Of a stretch of 64,000 bases of DNA, positions 7,839-17,187 are shown one piece after another (positions within the stretch are counted from its first letter, which is position 1; each line of letters starts with the position of its first letter). The notes beneath the pieces were generated by a model, which worked only from the letters and a program-made list of their open reading frames with translations, ran no database searches and had not been told where the DNA came from. Position numbers and translations under genes: made by a program. The stretch comes from Nitrosomonadales bacterium (GTDB taxonomy: Bacteria; Pseudomonadota; Gammaproteobacteria; Burkholderiales; Gallionellaceae), in the NCBI GenBank assembly GCA_016218415.1, contig JACRED010000013.1, forward strand, positions 1 to 64,000. Direction: 5' to 3'.

Positions 7839-8390
7839 CTATTTAAAAACCCTTGCCTTTTCCTGCAACTTCTCAATTTCAATGTTTCTTTTTTCGATGA
7901 GCTTATTTAGAGTTGAAATTTCGGTGTCCTTACGTGCTACCAAGTAAAGATCGTTTCGACACGAGTAAATAATTGCATGCTTTAACTCACTGATGCTTTT
8001 AGGGCGCTCACCTGACTTCCAATCTCCGCATGCATCTCTAAGTTGAATAACAAGGGATCGCGTATATTCATGCGCAACAAGACCACCTTTCCCATACAAC
8101 CACTGATTGAGCTCCTGTGAGATTGCTTGGCACTTTTGTGGTGTTAATTCGACTGGGGATCGGGATGAAATAGGAAGAAGGGTCTGCCATAGCTTTGGAT
8201 ATTCATTCAGACGGACATCGAATTGTTCTTTTGCAAAACTGAGAGTAATCGCGGCTTGCTTCTCTAACTGGTATTTCGCAGTGCTATAAGAAATGTAGCC
8301 TGTTATCACCGCCGTAGTAATTGCTGCAATGAGCGCGATAGCCGTGCTACTGAGCTTATCCTTGTTTGTTTGCTTTTCGTCGTTTCCCAT
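7839..8390 (-). CDS. Orphan membrane-anchored coiled-coil protein
   Basis: I do not recognise this 183-residue protein. It has a charged N-terminus (MGNDEKQTNKDK), one membrane helix at about residues 14-36, a central domain with four Cys, and a C-terminal amphipathic stretch (about 150-183) that looks like coiled coil. A GGAGG sequence lies just upstream of the ATG. Base composition is AT-richer than both flanking arms, which suggests recent acquisition. It lies downstream of the ketoreductase on the same strand, about 190 bp away, at the point where the two arms of the polyene locus converge. I see no sequence link to polyketide chemistry. Confidence 0.65.
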   Translation of the reverse strand: MGNDEKQTNKDKLSSTAIALIAAITTAVITGYISYSTAKYQLEKQAAITLSFAKEQFDVRLNEYPKLWQTLLPISSRSPVELTPQKCQAISQELNQWLYGKGGLVAHEYTRSLVIQLRDACGDWKSGERPKSISELKHAIIYSCRNDLYLVARKDTEISTLNKLIEKRNIEIEKLQEKARVFK

Positions 8391-8583
8391 CTTTAAACCT
8401 CCGCCAATCTACTGGATGCATTAAACCTAACGAAGCTGTAGAAAAAGTCTCTTCATGCCCGCATCGTGCTTTAATTTTCATTGTATAGCAACTTTGGATT
8501 TTCGCTATTTGCACATCGCCGCACCTCAAACGATGCATTGAATGCCCCCACAATATTATTTGGCTGTTTCTGGCGAATATAAC

Positions 8584-9303
8584 TCAGGCCATCGCCCCGT
8601 TAATCGAAATAATTTGCCCTGAGATATAAGTGGCGCGGTCAGAGGCGAGGAAGGCGACCAGGTCGGCGACTTCTTCGGGTTTGCCGGCGCGTTTCATCGG
8701 CACCATGTTCTTGATGGTTTCCGGCGGGAAGGCGCTCTCGGTCATAGGCGAGACAATGATGCCGGGCGCGACGCAATTGACGGTGATGTTGCGACTGGCG
8801 AGTTCCAGCGCGAGGGATTTGGTCGCACCGTGCAGGCCGGCCTTGGCGGCGGCGTAGTTGACCTGGCCGCGGTTGCCCATCACCGCCGCGAGCGACGACA
8901 GGTTGATGATGCGCCCCCAGCGTTTGCCTATCATCGGCATCAGCAGCGGTTGCGTGACATTGAAGAAGCCGTTCAGCGACACGTCGATCACGCTGGACCA
9001 TTGTTCCGGCTTCATGCCGGGCATCACCGCATCGTCATGGATGCCGGCGTTGTTCACCAGTATCTGGATCGCGCCGTCGGCGAGGATATTTTCCAGTGCG
9101 GTTTTGGTCGCGGTCGCGTCGGTGATGTCGAAGGCGACCGCTGTTGCCGAACCGCCGCTGGCGGTGATCTCTTCGGCGAGTTGCTGCGCCTGCGCCAGAT
9201 TGCTGTTGGCATGCACGATCACTGCGCAGCCGTCTTTCGCGAGCTGGCGGCACACCGCTGCTCCGATCGCGCCGCTGCCGCCTGTCACCAATGCGCGTTT
9301 CAC
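8584..9303 (-). CDS. 3-oxoacyl-ACP reductase (SDR, FabG/ApeQ-like)
   Basis: The 239-residue short-chain dehydrogenase has TGGSGAIG at the N-terminus for NAD(P) binding, NNAG, a catalytic serine in NLSSLAAVMG, YAAAK for the Tyr-Lys pair, and the C-terminal INGAMA. It would reduce the beta-keto group during polyene chain extension. The start is GTG at 9303, overlapping the dehydratase stop (GTGA). Position in a KS-CLF-DH-KR series supports an ApeQ-like role rather than primary fatty-acid synthesis. Confidence 0.85.
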   Translation of the reverse strand: MKRALVTGGSGAIGAAVCRQLAKDGCAVIVHANSNLAQAQQLAEEITASGGSATAVAFDITDATATKTALENILADGAIQILVNNAGIHDDAVMPGMKPEQWSSVIDVSLNGFFNVTQPLLMPMIGKRWGRIINLSSLAAVMGNRGQVNYAAAKAGLHGATKSLALELASRNITVNCVAPGIIVSPMTESAFPPETIKNMVPMKRAGKPEEVADLVAFLASDRATYISGQIISINGAMA

Positions 9304-9743
9304 GATTTGATCTCCTCTGCATCCAACACCACCATCGCGCGTCCGCTCAGCAGTTCCTGCGCACCGGCATGGATGTGGAACGAGTAGGTCACGCTGCTGC
9401 CGCCGTCCATCAGTTGTTCGGCGTCGATCTGCAGGTCATCCGCATAGTCGCTGAGGCATTCCACATTCGACTGCACATCGCGCACGTTGACGAGGAACCC
9501 GGCGCGCGGGCGTTTTCCCTTCAGGCTGGTGAGTCCGCCATGGATCGCCATCGCCTGTGCGGCGAATTCGATGCCGGTCAGCGCGTAGACCTTGCCGTCG
9601 CGCGCCAGCGGGTTGCGCGGGTTGCGGTGGCTGCTTGCGGTGCAACTGATATGCGTCGCGTCCCACTGTGTCACGCCGGACAGCAGGCACATGTCGCCCG
9701 AGTGGGGGATCAGTTTCCGGATTTCAGTAGCGCCGATCAGCAT
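9300..9743 (-). CDS. 3-hydroxyacyl-ACP dehydratase-like hotdog protein (ApeP-like)
   Basis: The 147-residue protein starts at the ATG at 9743 (MLIGATEIRKLIPHSG). The same frame stays open further upstream, but that stretch is antisense or alternate-frame shadow of the chain-length-factor gene. PHSGDMCLL and TGIEFAAQAMAIHG resemble the active-site regions of FabZ/ApeP dehydratases. It would dehydrate the beta-hydroxyacyl intermediate to build conjugated double bonds. It overlaps the upstream gene by 7 bp and the ketoreductase by 3-4 bp. A second dehydratase (ApeI type) usually found in these loci is not in the window. Confidence 0.75.
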   Translation of the reverse strand: MLIGATEIRKLIPHSGDMCLLSGVTQWDATHISCTASSHRNPRNPLARDGKVYALTGIEFAAQAMAIHGGLTSLKGKRPRAGFLVNVRDVQSNVECLSDYADDLQIDAEQLMDGGSSVTYSFHIHAGAQELLSGRAMVVLDAEEIKS

Positions 9744-10531
9744 GGCTGGACGGCAACATCGATCCGGTTGCCCGCGACGTAATCGAAGCAGATATTGCCC
9801 GCAGTCCGTCCGGCCAGCGCGGCCAGCAGCGGCAGACTGCGCGCGGCGGGGGAACTCATGCGCAGCGCTTCCAGCCGGCTGTCGGTCATCGGCGAGCAGG
9901 GTTTGTGCTGGCGGCTGATGCCGAGATCCAGCATCGCCAAGCTGTTGCCGGTCTGGTCGGGAGTCAGCACAAGCGCGACACCGAAAGCGGCGCTGATCGG
10001 GCGTCTCTCGTGCAACGGTGCGGGGTAGGGGGTGTCGTAGGCGATCAGCACCACGGCATTTCCGCCGGACGCGACTTGCGTGGCTGCTTCCACCAGTCCG
10101 GCGACGAAGCTCTCGTCGTAGCATGCCAGGCTGGTGGACGGCGCCATGGATTTGGTCGCGATCGACCAGTAGCCGGATGGCGCGTTGTGCACGGAGTTGT
10201 GGAAGCGCGTCGGCGATACCTCGCGCCCGTTGTTGGCCAGCATCTCGAAGATCGCATGCATGTTCTCGCCGTCGCCTGCGGAAGAAGCGAATACCGCAGG
10301 CAATTCGGCGGCGTTGCGCTGCGCGTTGGCGATCGCCTCGCAGCCGACCGCGAGCGCGATCTTGACCGGCAGCCCGGTGCGCCGTCTTTCGGCTGACGGC
10401 AGCAGTTCGCCGGGCGGAATGACAACGGCTGCATCGATATAGGGCGCGGTTCCCGCCAATACCGGCAGGCTGGCCTGCCAGCCATTCAGCCCCGGTCCGA
10501 CCAGGCCCGCGCCCTCGACAAAGACCTTCAT
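9737..10531 (-). CDS. Beta-ketoacyl synthase chain-length factor (ApeC-like)
   Basis: This 264-residue protein is about 60% of the length of a full ketosynthase and matches the short ketosynthase-like subunits of aryl-polyene systems. The thiolase-fold N-terminal half is recognisable (RTGLPVKIALAVGCEAI, FASSAGDGENMHAIFEML, SVHNAPSGYWSIAT). The HGTGT and GHLLGAAG histidine motifs of active ketosynthases are missing. In E. coli the ApeO ketosynthase forms a heterodimer with ApeC, so this gene next to a full ketosynthase probably plays that partner role. It overlaps the ketosynthase stop by 4 bp. Confidence 0.75.
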   Translation of the reverse strand: MKVFVEGAGLVGPGLNGWQASLPVLAGTAPYIDAAVVIPPGELLPSAERRRTGLPVKIALAVGCEAIANAQRNAAELPAVFASSAGDGENMHAIFEMLANNGREVSPTRFHNSVHNAPSGYWSIATKSMAPSTSLACYDESFVAGLVEAATQVASGGNAVVLIAYDTPYPAPLHERRPISAAFGVALVLTPDQTGNSLAMLDLGISRQHKPCSPMTDSRLEALRMSSPAARSLPLLAALAGRTAGNICFDYVAGNRIDVAVQPC

Positions 10532-11808
10532 CGTCCGGCTCCCTTGGTCGTCCTGCCCAATATCAGGCTACAGTTGCTGCCGCCGAAGCCCAGCGAATTC
10601 GACAGCACGCGATTCACCGGTTGTTGACGGTTCTGCAACAGGTATCGCACCTTCAAGGCCGGGTCGATGTGTTCGGTGTTCAGGCCGCCGGGCATCAGCC
10701 CGTGCTTGATGCACAGCGCCGAAATGACCGCTTCGCTGACGCCCGCCGCGCCCAGCAAATGGCCGGTCGCGCCTTTGGTGGAACTGCATGGCGTGTCGCC
10801 GCCGAAGGTGTTGAACACGGCCTGGTCTTCTGCGGCATCGTTGGCCCTGGTGCCGGTGCCGTGCAGATTGACATAGTCGATATCGGCCGGTGTCAGGCCC
10901 GCGTCGTTCAGCGCGGCCTGTATCGCGAGCCGTGCTCCGGCCCCTTCGGGGTGCGGGCTGGACATGTGGTAAGCATCGCTGCTTTCGCCGACACCGAGCA
11001 GCAGGATGGCGTCCGGGTCGGATGGCACGCGGGCCTTTTCCAGCAGCACAAAACCGGCAGCTTCGCCGATCGAGATGCCGTCGCGTCCGGCGTCGTAGGG
11101 GCGGCAGGGACGGGTGGAGACCAGCCCCAGAGAATTGAAACCGTACAGCGTGGTCAGGCACAGCGAATCGACGCCGCCGACGACAGCGGCATCGCACATG
11201 CCCGCCCGGATCATCCGGGCCGCGTTGCCGAATACCTTGGCCGACGAGGAGCAGGCGGTCGATATCACCATCGCCGGACCGGTGAGATCGAGTGCATGCT
11301 GGACGAAATCGGCCACCGAATAACAGCTGTGCGAGCCGGCGTAATTGAAGCTGGCGGGCAGCGCGCCGGTTTTCGGGTCGCGTTGCCGGTAGGCCAGTTC
11401 GGTATCCAGTATGCCGGAGGTGCTGGTGCCCAGAAACACGCCGATGCGCTCGCGCCCGTAGCGTTGCCGCGCCGCGTCGACCGCGTCGGCAAAGCCGTCC
11501 TGTTCCAGACCGAGCTGGGCGAGACGATTGTTGCGGCAGTCGTAAGTTGCCAGGTCGGCGCGTACCGGATGGTCTTCGAGCCCGGCTACCCGTCCCACAC
11601 AGGTATCCAGATCGACGTCGAGAAAGTCGCACTTGGTCAGGCCGGAACGGCCGGCGCGCAACGCTTCCAGCGTGGCGGGGAGACCGGCTCCCAGCGGGGA
11701 GACCAGGGTGTAAGCGCTGAGTTGGAGAGGCTGCAAAAGATTTTTCCCGATGGCTGTATACCCGATGGCTGAAATATCCGGCGGCCTGCTGTGCCGGGTA
11801 TATTGCAA
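10528..11808 (-). CDS. 3-oxoacyl-ACP synthase (FabF/ApeO-like ketosynthase)
   Basis: A full-length ketosynthase with the active-site cysteine in STACSSSAKVF and the two histidine motifs NLHGTGT and GATGHLLGAAG. It would condense malonyl-ACP with the growing chain. The start is uncertain. The frame opens at a TTG at 11808 without a ribosome-binding site. Another TTG at 11736 has GGGA about 8 bp upstream and gives an N-terminus closer to family length (about 402 residues). First gene of the minus arm. The 120-bp gap to the divergent methyltransferase should hold its promoter. Confidence 0.85.
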   Translation of the reverse strand: MQYTRHSRPPDISAIGYTAIGKNLLQPLQLSAYTLVSPLGAGLPATLEALRAGRSGLTKCDFLDVDLDTCVGRVAGLEDHPVRADLATYDCRNNRLAQLGLEQDGFADAVDAARQRYGRERIGVFLGTSTSGILDTELAYRQRDPKTGALPASFNYAGSHSCYSVADFVQHALDLTGPAMVISTACSSSAKVFGNAARMIRAGMCDAAVVGGVDSLCLTTLYGFNSLGLVSTRPCRPYDAGRDGISIGEAAGFVLLEKARVPSDPDAILLLGVGESSDAYHMSSPHPEGAGARLAIQAALNDAGLTPADIDYVNLHGTGTRANDAAEDQAVFNTFGGDTPCSSTKGATGHLLGAAGVSEAVISALCIKHGLMPGGLNTEHIDPALKVRYLLQNRQQPVNRVLSNSLGFGGSNCSLILGRTTKGAGR

Positions 11809-11978
11809 AGAATTTTAACAGAAACCGGTCGGGGCTAAGCGCCGGATATTTGGCAGCGAATCGAATCGTGGCCGGATGTTATAGGTAAGCGGATAAAACG
11901 GAAACGGCGGAACAAAAAAGCCATGGTTATGTGGTTGGTGCTAACATGGGCAACCTGATTGATTCCAGAGATTTGCGG

Positions 11979-12749
11979 ATGAAAACCACGCACTCCCCCG
12001 ATTTTTCACCTGTTCACGTCCCGCATGGACCGTTGACCGAGTACTACCAGACTGAACAGGATCGTCAGGCTTTCCTGAAAAAGATATTCGACGACACCGC
12101 CCCGGATTACGACCGCATCGAGCGGATGATGGCGCTGAATACCGGCCCATGGTACCGGCGCGGCGCACTGGCGCGCGCGGGCCTGAAGCACGGCATGAAG
12201 GTGCTCGATGTCGGCGTGGGCACCGGGCTGGTGGCGGCGCAGGCCTGTATCCTGACCGGCGACCCCGCCTTGGTGACCGGTGTGGACCCCAGCAGTGGCA
12301 TGATGGCGGCCAGCAAATTGCCGGAGGGCATGACGCTGGTGGAAGGGCGCGCCGAATCGCTGCCTTTTCCCGACAATCATTTCGATTTCCTGAGCATGGG
12401 GTATGCGTTGCGCCATATCGGCGACCTGAGCAAGGCGTTCGCGGAATTCGAGCGCGTGCTGAAACCCGGCGGGCGTTTATGCGTGCTGGAAATCACCCAG
12501 GCGGAAAGCGCGCCGGGCCGGTGGTTGCTCAAGACCTATATGCGCGGCGTGATCCCGTTGCTGACCCGGTTCATCTCCAGGCAGAAGATGTCCGAGACCA
12601 TCTGGCGCTATTACTGGGACAGCATCGAAGCCTGCGTGCCACCGGAGCAGGTGATGGCGACGATGCGTGCGGCAGGTCTGAAGCAGGTCGAGAGGCAGGC
12701 GTCACTGGGCGTGTGCTCGGAATATCACGCGGTCAAAGCCGAAAAATAA
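11979..12749 (+). CDS. SAM-dependent methyltransferase (UbiE-like class I)
   Basis: The fold is a class I methyltransferase with VLDVGVGTG (motif I), GVDPSSGM, and LPFPDNHFDF followed by GYALRHIGD, then ERVLKPGGRLCVLEI. These match the UbiE/COQ5 family, but divergence from canonical UbiE and position next to the polyene ketosynthase suggest a pigment-locus methyltransferase that modifies the aryl head. I chose the ATG at 11979 (MKTTHSPDF) because AGAG precedes it and the length of 256 fits. Upstream GTG 11931 and ATG 11946 are alternatives. A role in ubiquinone synthesis cannot be excluded. Confidence 0.75.
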   Translation: MKTTHSPDFSPVHVPHGPLTEYYQTEQDRQAFLKKIFDDTAPDYDRIERMMALNTGPWYRRGALARAGLKHGMKVLDVGVGTGLVAAQACILTGDPALVTGVDPSSGMMAASKLPEGMTLVEGRAESLPFPDNHFDFLSMGYALRHIGDLSKAFAEFERVLKPGGRLCVLEITQAESAPGRWLLKTYMRGVIPLLTRFISRQKMSETIWRYYWDSIEACVPPEQVMATMRAAGLKQVERQASLGVCSEYHAVKAEK

Positions 12750-12824
12750 AACACCGGTTCATCCGTTTCTGCATAAGACAGGGCGGTCGTCCCGGCAGTG
12801 TTGAGTTTATAGAGGTGTCCTTAA

Positions 12825-14474
<1,650 letters not shown>

Positions 14475-14479
14475 ACGGC

Positions 14480-14485
14480 TATAAT
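14480..14485 (+). promoter_or_regulatory. Perfect -10 hexamer upstream of ridA
   Basis: TATAAT lies 62 bp before the ridA ATG, just after the pgm stop. No TTGACA-like -35 sits at the right distance, so promoter use is uncertain. Confidence 0.3.
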
Positions 14486-14547
14486 CGGCCTTGTACGGAT
14501 ATTCCACCCGCGCCGTCCAGGCGCGGATTCATTTGAAGGAGCGCAAC

Positions 14548-14934
14548 ATGAACAACAAGCAAATCATCCAGACCCCCGATGCGCCATTGGCAATAGGCAC
14601 TTATTCCCAGGCGGTGCGCGTCGGAGACACGGTATACCTGTCCGGCCAGATCGGCCTTGATCCTTCCACGATGCAGATGGTGGAAGGTATCGAGGCGCAG
14701 ATACACCGCGTGTTCCAGAATCTGCGGGCGGTGGCGAGCGCTGCCGACAGCAGTTTCGACGAACTGGTCAAGCTGAATGTGTATCTCACCGACCTCGCGC
14801 ACTTCGCCAAGGTGAACGAGATCATGGCCAGCTACTTTCGCCAGCCCTATCCGGCGCGCGCAGCGGTAGGCGTGGCCTCACTGCCGCGAGGCGCACTGGT
14901 GGAGATGGATGGGGTGCTGGTGGTTCAATATTAA
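14548..14934 (+). CDS. ridA: 2-iminobutanoate/2-iminopropanoate deaminase RidA
   Basis: The 128-residue protein begins at an ATG with GAAGGAG eight bases upstream. It has the YjgF/RidA signatures: [15 protein letters not shown] at the N-terminus, [10 protein letters not shown], the arginine in [20 protein letters not shown], and an acidic residue near the end. RidA hydrolyses reactive enamine/imine intermediates made by PLP enzymes such as threonine dehydratase (ilvA, also in this window at 55869). Full length. Confidence 0.93.
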   Translation: MNNKQIIQTPDAPLAIGTYSQAVRVGDTVYLSGQIGLDPSTMQMVEGIEAQIHRVFQNLRAVASAADSSFDELVKLNVYLTDLAHFAKVNEIMASYFRQPYPARAAVGVASLPRGALVEMDGVLVVQY

Positions 14935-14957
14935 TTTCAGTTAATCAGAAGCAAGGC

Positions 14958-15033
14958 TATCCGCAGATTACGCAGATTTCACCGATTGAGTACCGAAAAT
15001 AAAATCTGTGTGAATCTGCGTAATCTGCGGATA
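14958..15033. repeat. Intergenic palindromic repeat with 21-bp perfect arms
   Basis: Arms 14958-14978 and 15013-15033 are exact inverted copies built on CGCAGATTACGCAGATT. The 34-bp centre contains a degenerate inner repeat. From general knowledge this motif recurs in many unrelated bacterial genomes. It fills the ridA-recG gap and ends 18 bp before recG. Confidence 0.88.
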
Positions 15034-15050
15034 CGCGGGCTTTGCCAAGA

Positions 15051-17177
15051 ATGACAGATCCCGCAAAAATATCCCCGGTTACCCTGGCCAAACTCGCCAA
15101 GCTCGGCATCCACCATCGCGCTGACCTGCTGCTGCATCTTCCGTTGCGCTACGAGGACGAGACGCATCTCGCGCCGATCGCCACCGTGCAGGCGGGCGAG
15201 ACGGTGCAGGTGCAGGGCGTCATCGCACACAGCGAAGTGGCTTTCCGACCGCGCCGCACTTTGGTGTGCCGGATGGAAGACAGCGGCGGAGAATTGTATC
15301 TGCGCTTCCTGAATTTCTATCCCAGCCAGCAGAAACAGCTCGCGGTCGGCAGGCGGATACGCGCGGTCGGCGAGGTGCGCATGGGGTATTACGGGCCGGA
15401 GATGGTGCACCCGAAATGCCGCGCGGTGGACGACGACACGCCGCTGCAACAGAGTCTCACGCCGGTTTACCCGACCACGTCAGGATTGGCGCAACCCCTG
15501 TTGCGCAAGCTGATAGTCAATGCGCTGGAGACGTTGCCGCTGACAGACACCCTGCCCGGGGCGCTGCTGAAAAAATTAAGGCTGGCCGACTTCGCCGACA
15601 GCCTCAGACTGCTGCACAACCCCGCACCGGATATTTCGGCGAGCACGCTGGAAGACCGCAGCCACGCGGCCTGGCGGCGCATCAAGTTCGACGAGCTGCT
15701 GGCGCAGCAACTGTCGATGCGTGTGCATCACCGCGAGCGCGGCAAGCGCATCGCCCCGGCGCTGGCGGCGCACGGCAAGCTCACTGCACGACTGATAAAG
15801 AACTTGCCGTTCGCGCTGACCAGCGCGCAGCAACGCACTTTTGCCGAGATCAGCCGCGACCTCGCGCAGCCGCATCCGATGCAACGCCTGCTGCTGGGCG
15901 ATGTCGGCAGCGGCAAGACCATCGTCGCGGCGCTGGCGGCGTTGCAGGCGATAGAGAACGGCTACCAGGTCGCGCTGATGGCGCCCACCGAGATACTTGC
16001 CGAGCAGCATTACCTCAAGTTGAGCGACTGGCTGGAGCCGCTGGGCATCGCGCCTGTCTGGTTATCCGGCAGCCTGAAGAAAAAGGACAAACAGCTCGCC
16101 GCCGAAAAGATCGCCAGCGGCGAGACGCTGCTCGCGATCGGTACGCACGCGCTGTTCCAGAGTTCGGTCGAGTTCCACAAGCTGGGCCTTGCGATCGTCG
16201 ACGAGCAGCACAAGTTTGGCGTGCAGCAGCGGTTGGAGTTGCGCAACAAGGGAACGGAGCCGCACCAATTGATGATGAGTGCGACGCCAATCCCAAGGAC
16301 TCTGGCGATGAGCTATTACGCCGACCTCGATGTGTCGGTGATCGACGAGCTGCCGCCGGGGCGCACGCCGGTGGTCACCAAGCTGGTCAGCGACGCCCGT
16401 CGCGACGAGGTGTTCGAGCGGGTGCGGGCCTCATGCATGGCCGGGCAACAGGCATACTGGGTGTGCCCGCTGATAGCCGAATCGGAGGCGCAGTTGCGAC
16501 ACGTTACTGGCGAAGCCAGCCGCTCGCGGGAGCAACTGCTTGGCCCCTCCTCCCGCACCCATCGGCTCCGCCGCACCGTGTCGGAGGGGCTGCAACTGCA
16601 GACCGCGCTGGAAACTTATCAGCTGCTCACCGAAACCTTCCCCGAACTGCGCGTCGGGCTGGCGCACGGAAAATTGTCTTCCGCAGAAAAGGCGCAGGTG
16701 ATGGCCGCGTTTAAGGCGGGCGAGTTGCAGCTGCTGGTCGCCACCACGGTCATCGAAGTCGGCGTGGATGTGCCCAATGCCAGCCTGATGGTGATAGACC
16801 ACGCCGAGCGCATGGGGCTGGCGCAACTGCACCAGCTGCGCGGCAGGGTGGGGCGCGGCGCGGCGGAGAGCATGTGCGTGCTGCTCTACCAGCAGCCGCT
16901 CTCGGAACTTGCGCGTGCGCGGCTGAAGATCATCTATGAGAACACCGACGGATTCGTTATCGCGCAGCAGGACCTGCACCTGCGCGGCCCCGGTGAATTA
17001 TTGGGCGCGCGGCAGAGCGGCGTGGCGATGCTGCGTTTCGCCGACATCAGCGCGGATGAAGATTTGCTGGAGCAGGCGCGGCAGGCCGCCGACGAGTTGC
17101 TGCGCGATTTTCCCGATGCGGCACGGGCGCATTTGCAGCGCTGGATGGCCAGCAAACATGACTATCTGCATGTCTGA
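15051..17177 (+). CDS. recG: ATP-dependent DNA helicase RecG
   Basis: RecG has an N-terminal wedge (OB) domain (HLPLRYEDET), then helicase motifs: the Walker A region GDVGSGKT, the DExH-like DEQHKFG, MSATPIPRT, and C-terminal motifs including TTVIEVGVDVPNAS and QLRGRVGRG. It remodels stalled forks and branched DNA. I start at the ATG 15051; a TTG at 15042 would add three residues. Between the conserved VCPLIAESE and LQLQTALETYQLL lie about 36 extra residues absent from typical RecG. The DNA there is made of inverted repeats (16482-16590). The extra block lies between helicase motifs, where loops are tolerated, so the enzyme is probably still active. Confidence 0.93.
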   Translation: MTDPAKISPVTLAKLAKLGIHHRADLLLHLPLRYEDETHLAPIATVQAGETVQVQGVIAHSEVAFRPRRTLVCRMEDSGGELYLRFLNFYPSQQKQLAVGRRIRAVGEVRMGYYGPEMVHPKCRAVDDDTPLQQSLTPVYPTTSGLAQPLLRKLIVNALETLPLTDTLPGALLKKLRLADFADSLRLLHNPAPDISASTLEDRSHAAWRRIKFDELLAQQLSMRVHHRERGKRIAPALAAHGKLTARLIKNLPFALTSAQQRTFAEISRDLAQPHPMQRLLLGDVGSGKTIVAALAALQAIENGYQVALMAPTEILAEQHYLKLSDWLEPLGIAPVWLSGSLKKKDKQLAAEKIASGETLLAIGTHALFQSSVEFHKLGLAIVDEQHKFGVQQRLELRNKGTEPHQLMMSATPIPRTLAMSYYADLDVSVIDELPPGRTPVVTKLVSDARRDEVFERVRASCMAGQQAYWVCPLIAESEAQLRHVTGEASRSREQLLGPSSRTHRLRRTVSEGLQLQTALETYQLLTETFPELRVGLAHGKLSSAEKAQVMAAFKAGELQLLVATTVIEVGVDVPNASLMVIDHAERMGLAQLHQLRGRVGRGAAESMCVLLYQQPLSELARARLKIIYENTDGFVIAQQDLHLRGPGELLGARQSGVAMLRFADISADEDLLEQARQAADELLRDFPDAARAHLQRWMASKHDYLHV
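16482..16590. repeat. Palindromic repeat-like insertion in frame inside recG
   Basis: Inverted pairs CAGTTGC/GCAACTG (16491-16497 and 16532-16538) and GCCCCTCC/GGAGGGGC (16543-16550 and 16583-16590) occupy the block coding for the extra residues about 478-513. The insert keeps frame and has no stop. Confidence 0.5.
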
Positions 17178-17187
17178 AGATTAAACT

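Noticed and set aside
8420-8440. ACCTAAC near the orphan gene looked like one half of an integron attC site.
   Set aside because: No matching GTTRRRY partner at a proper distance and no integrase.
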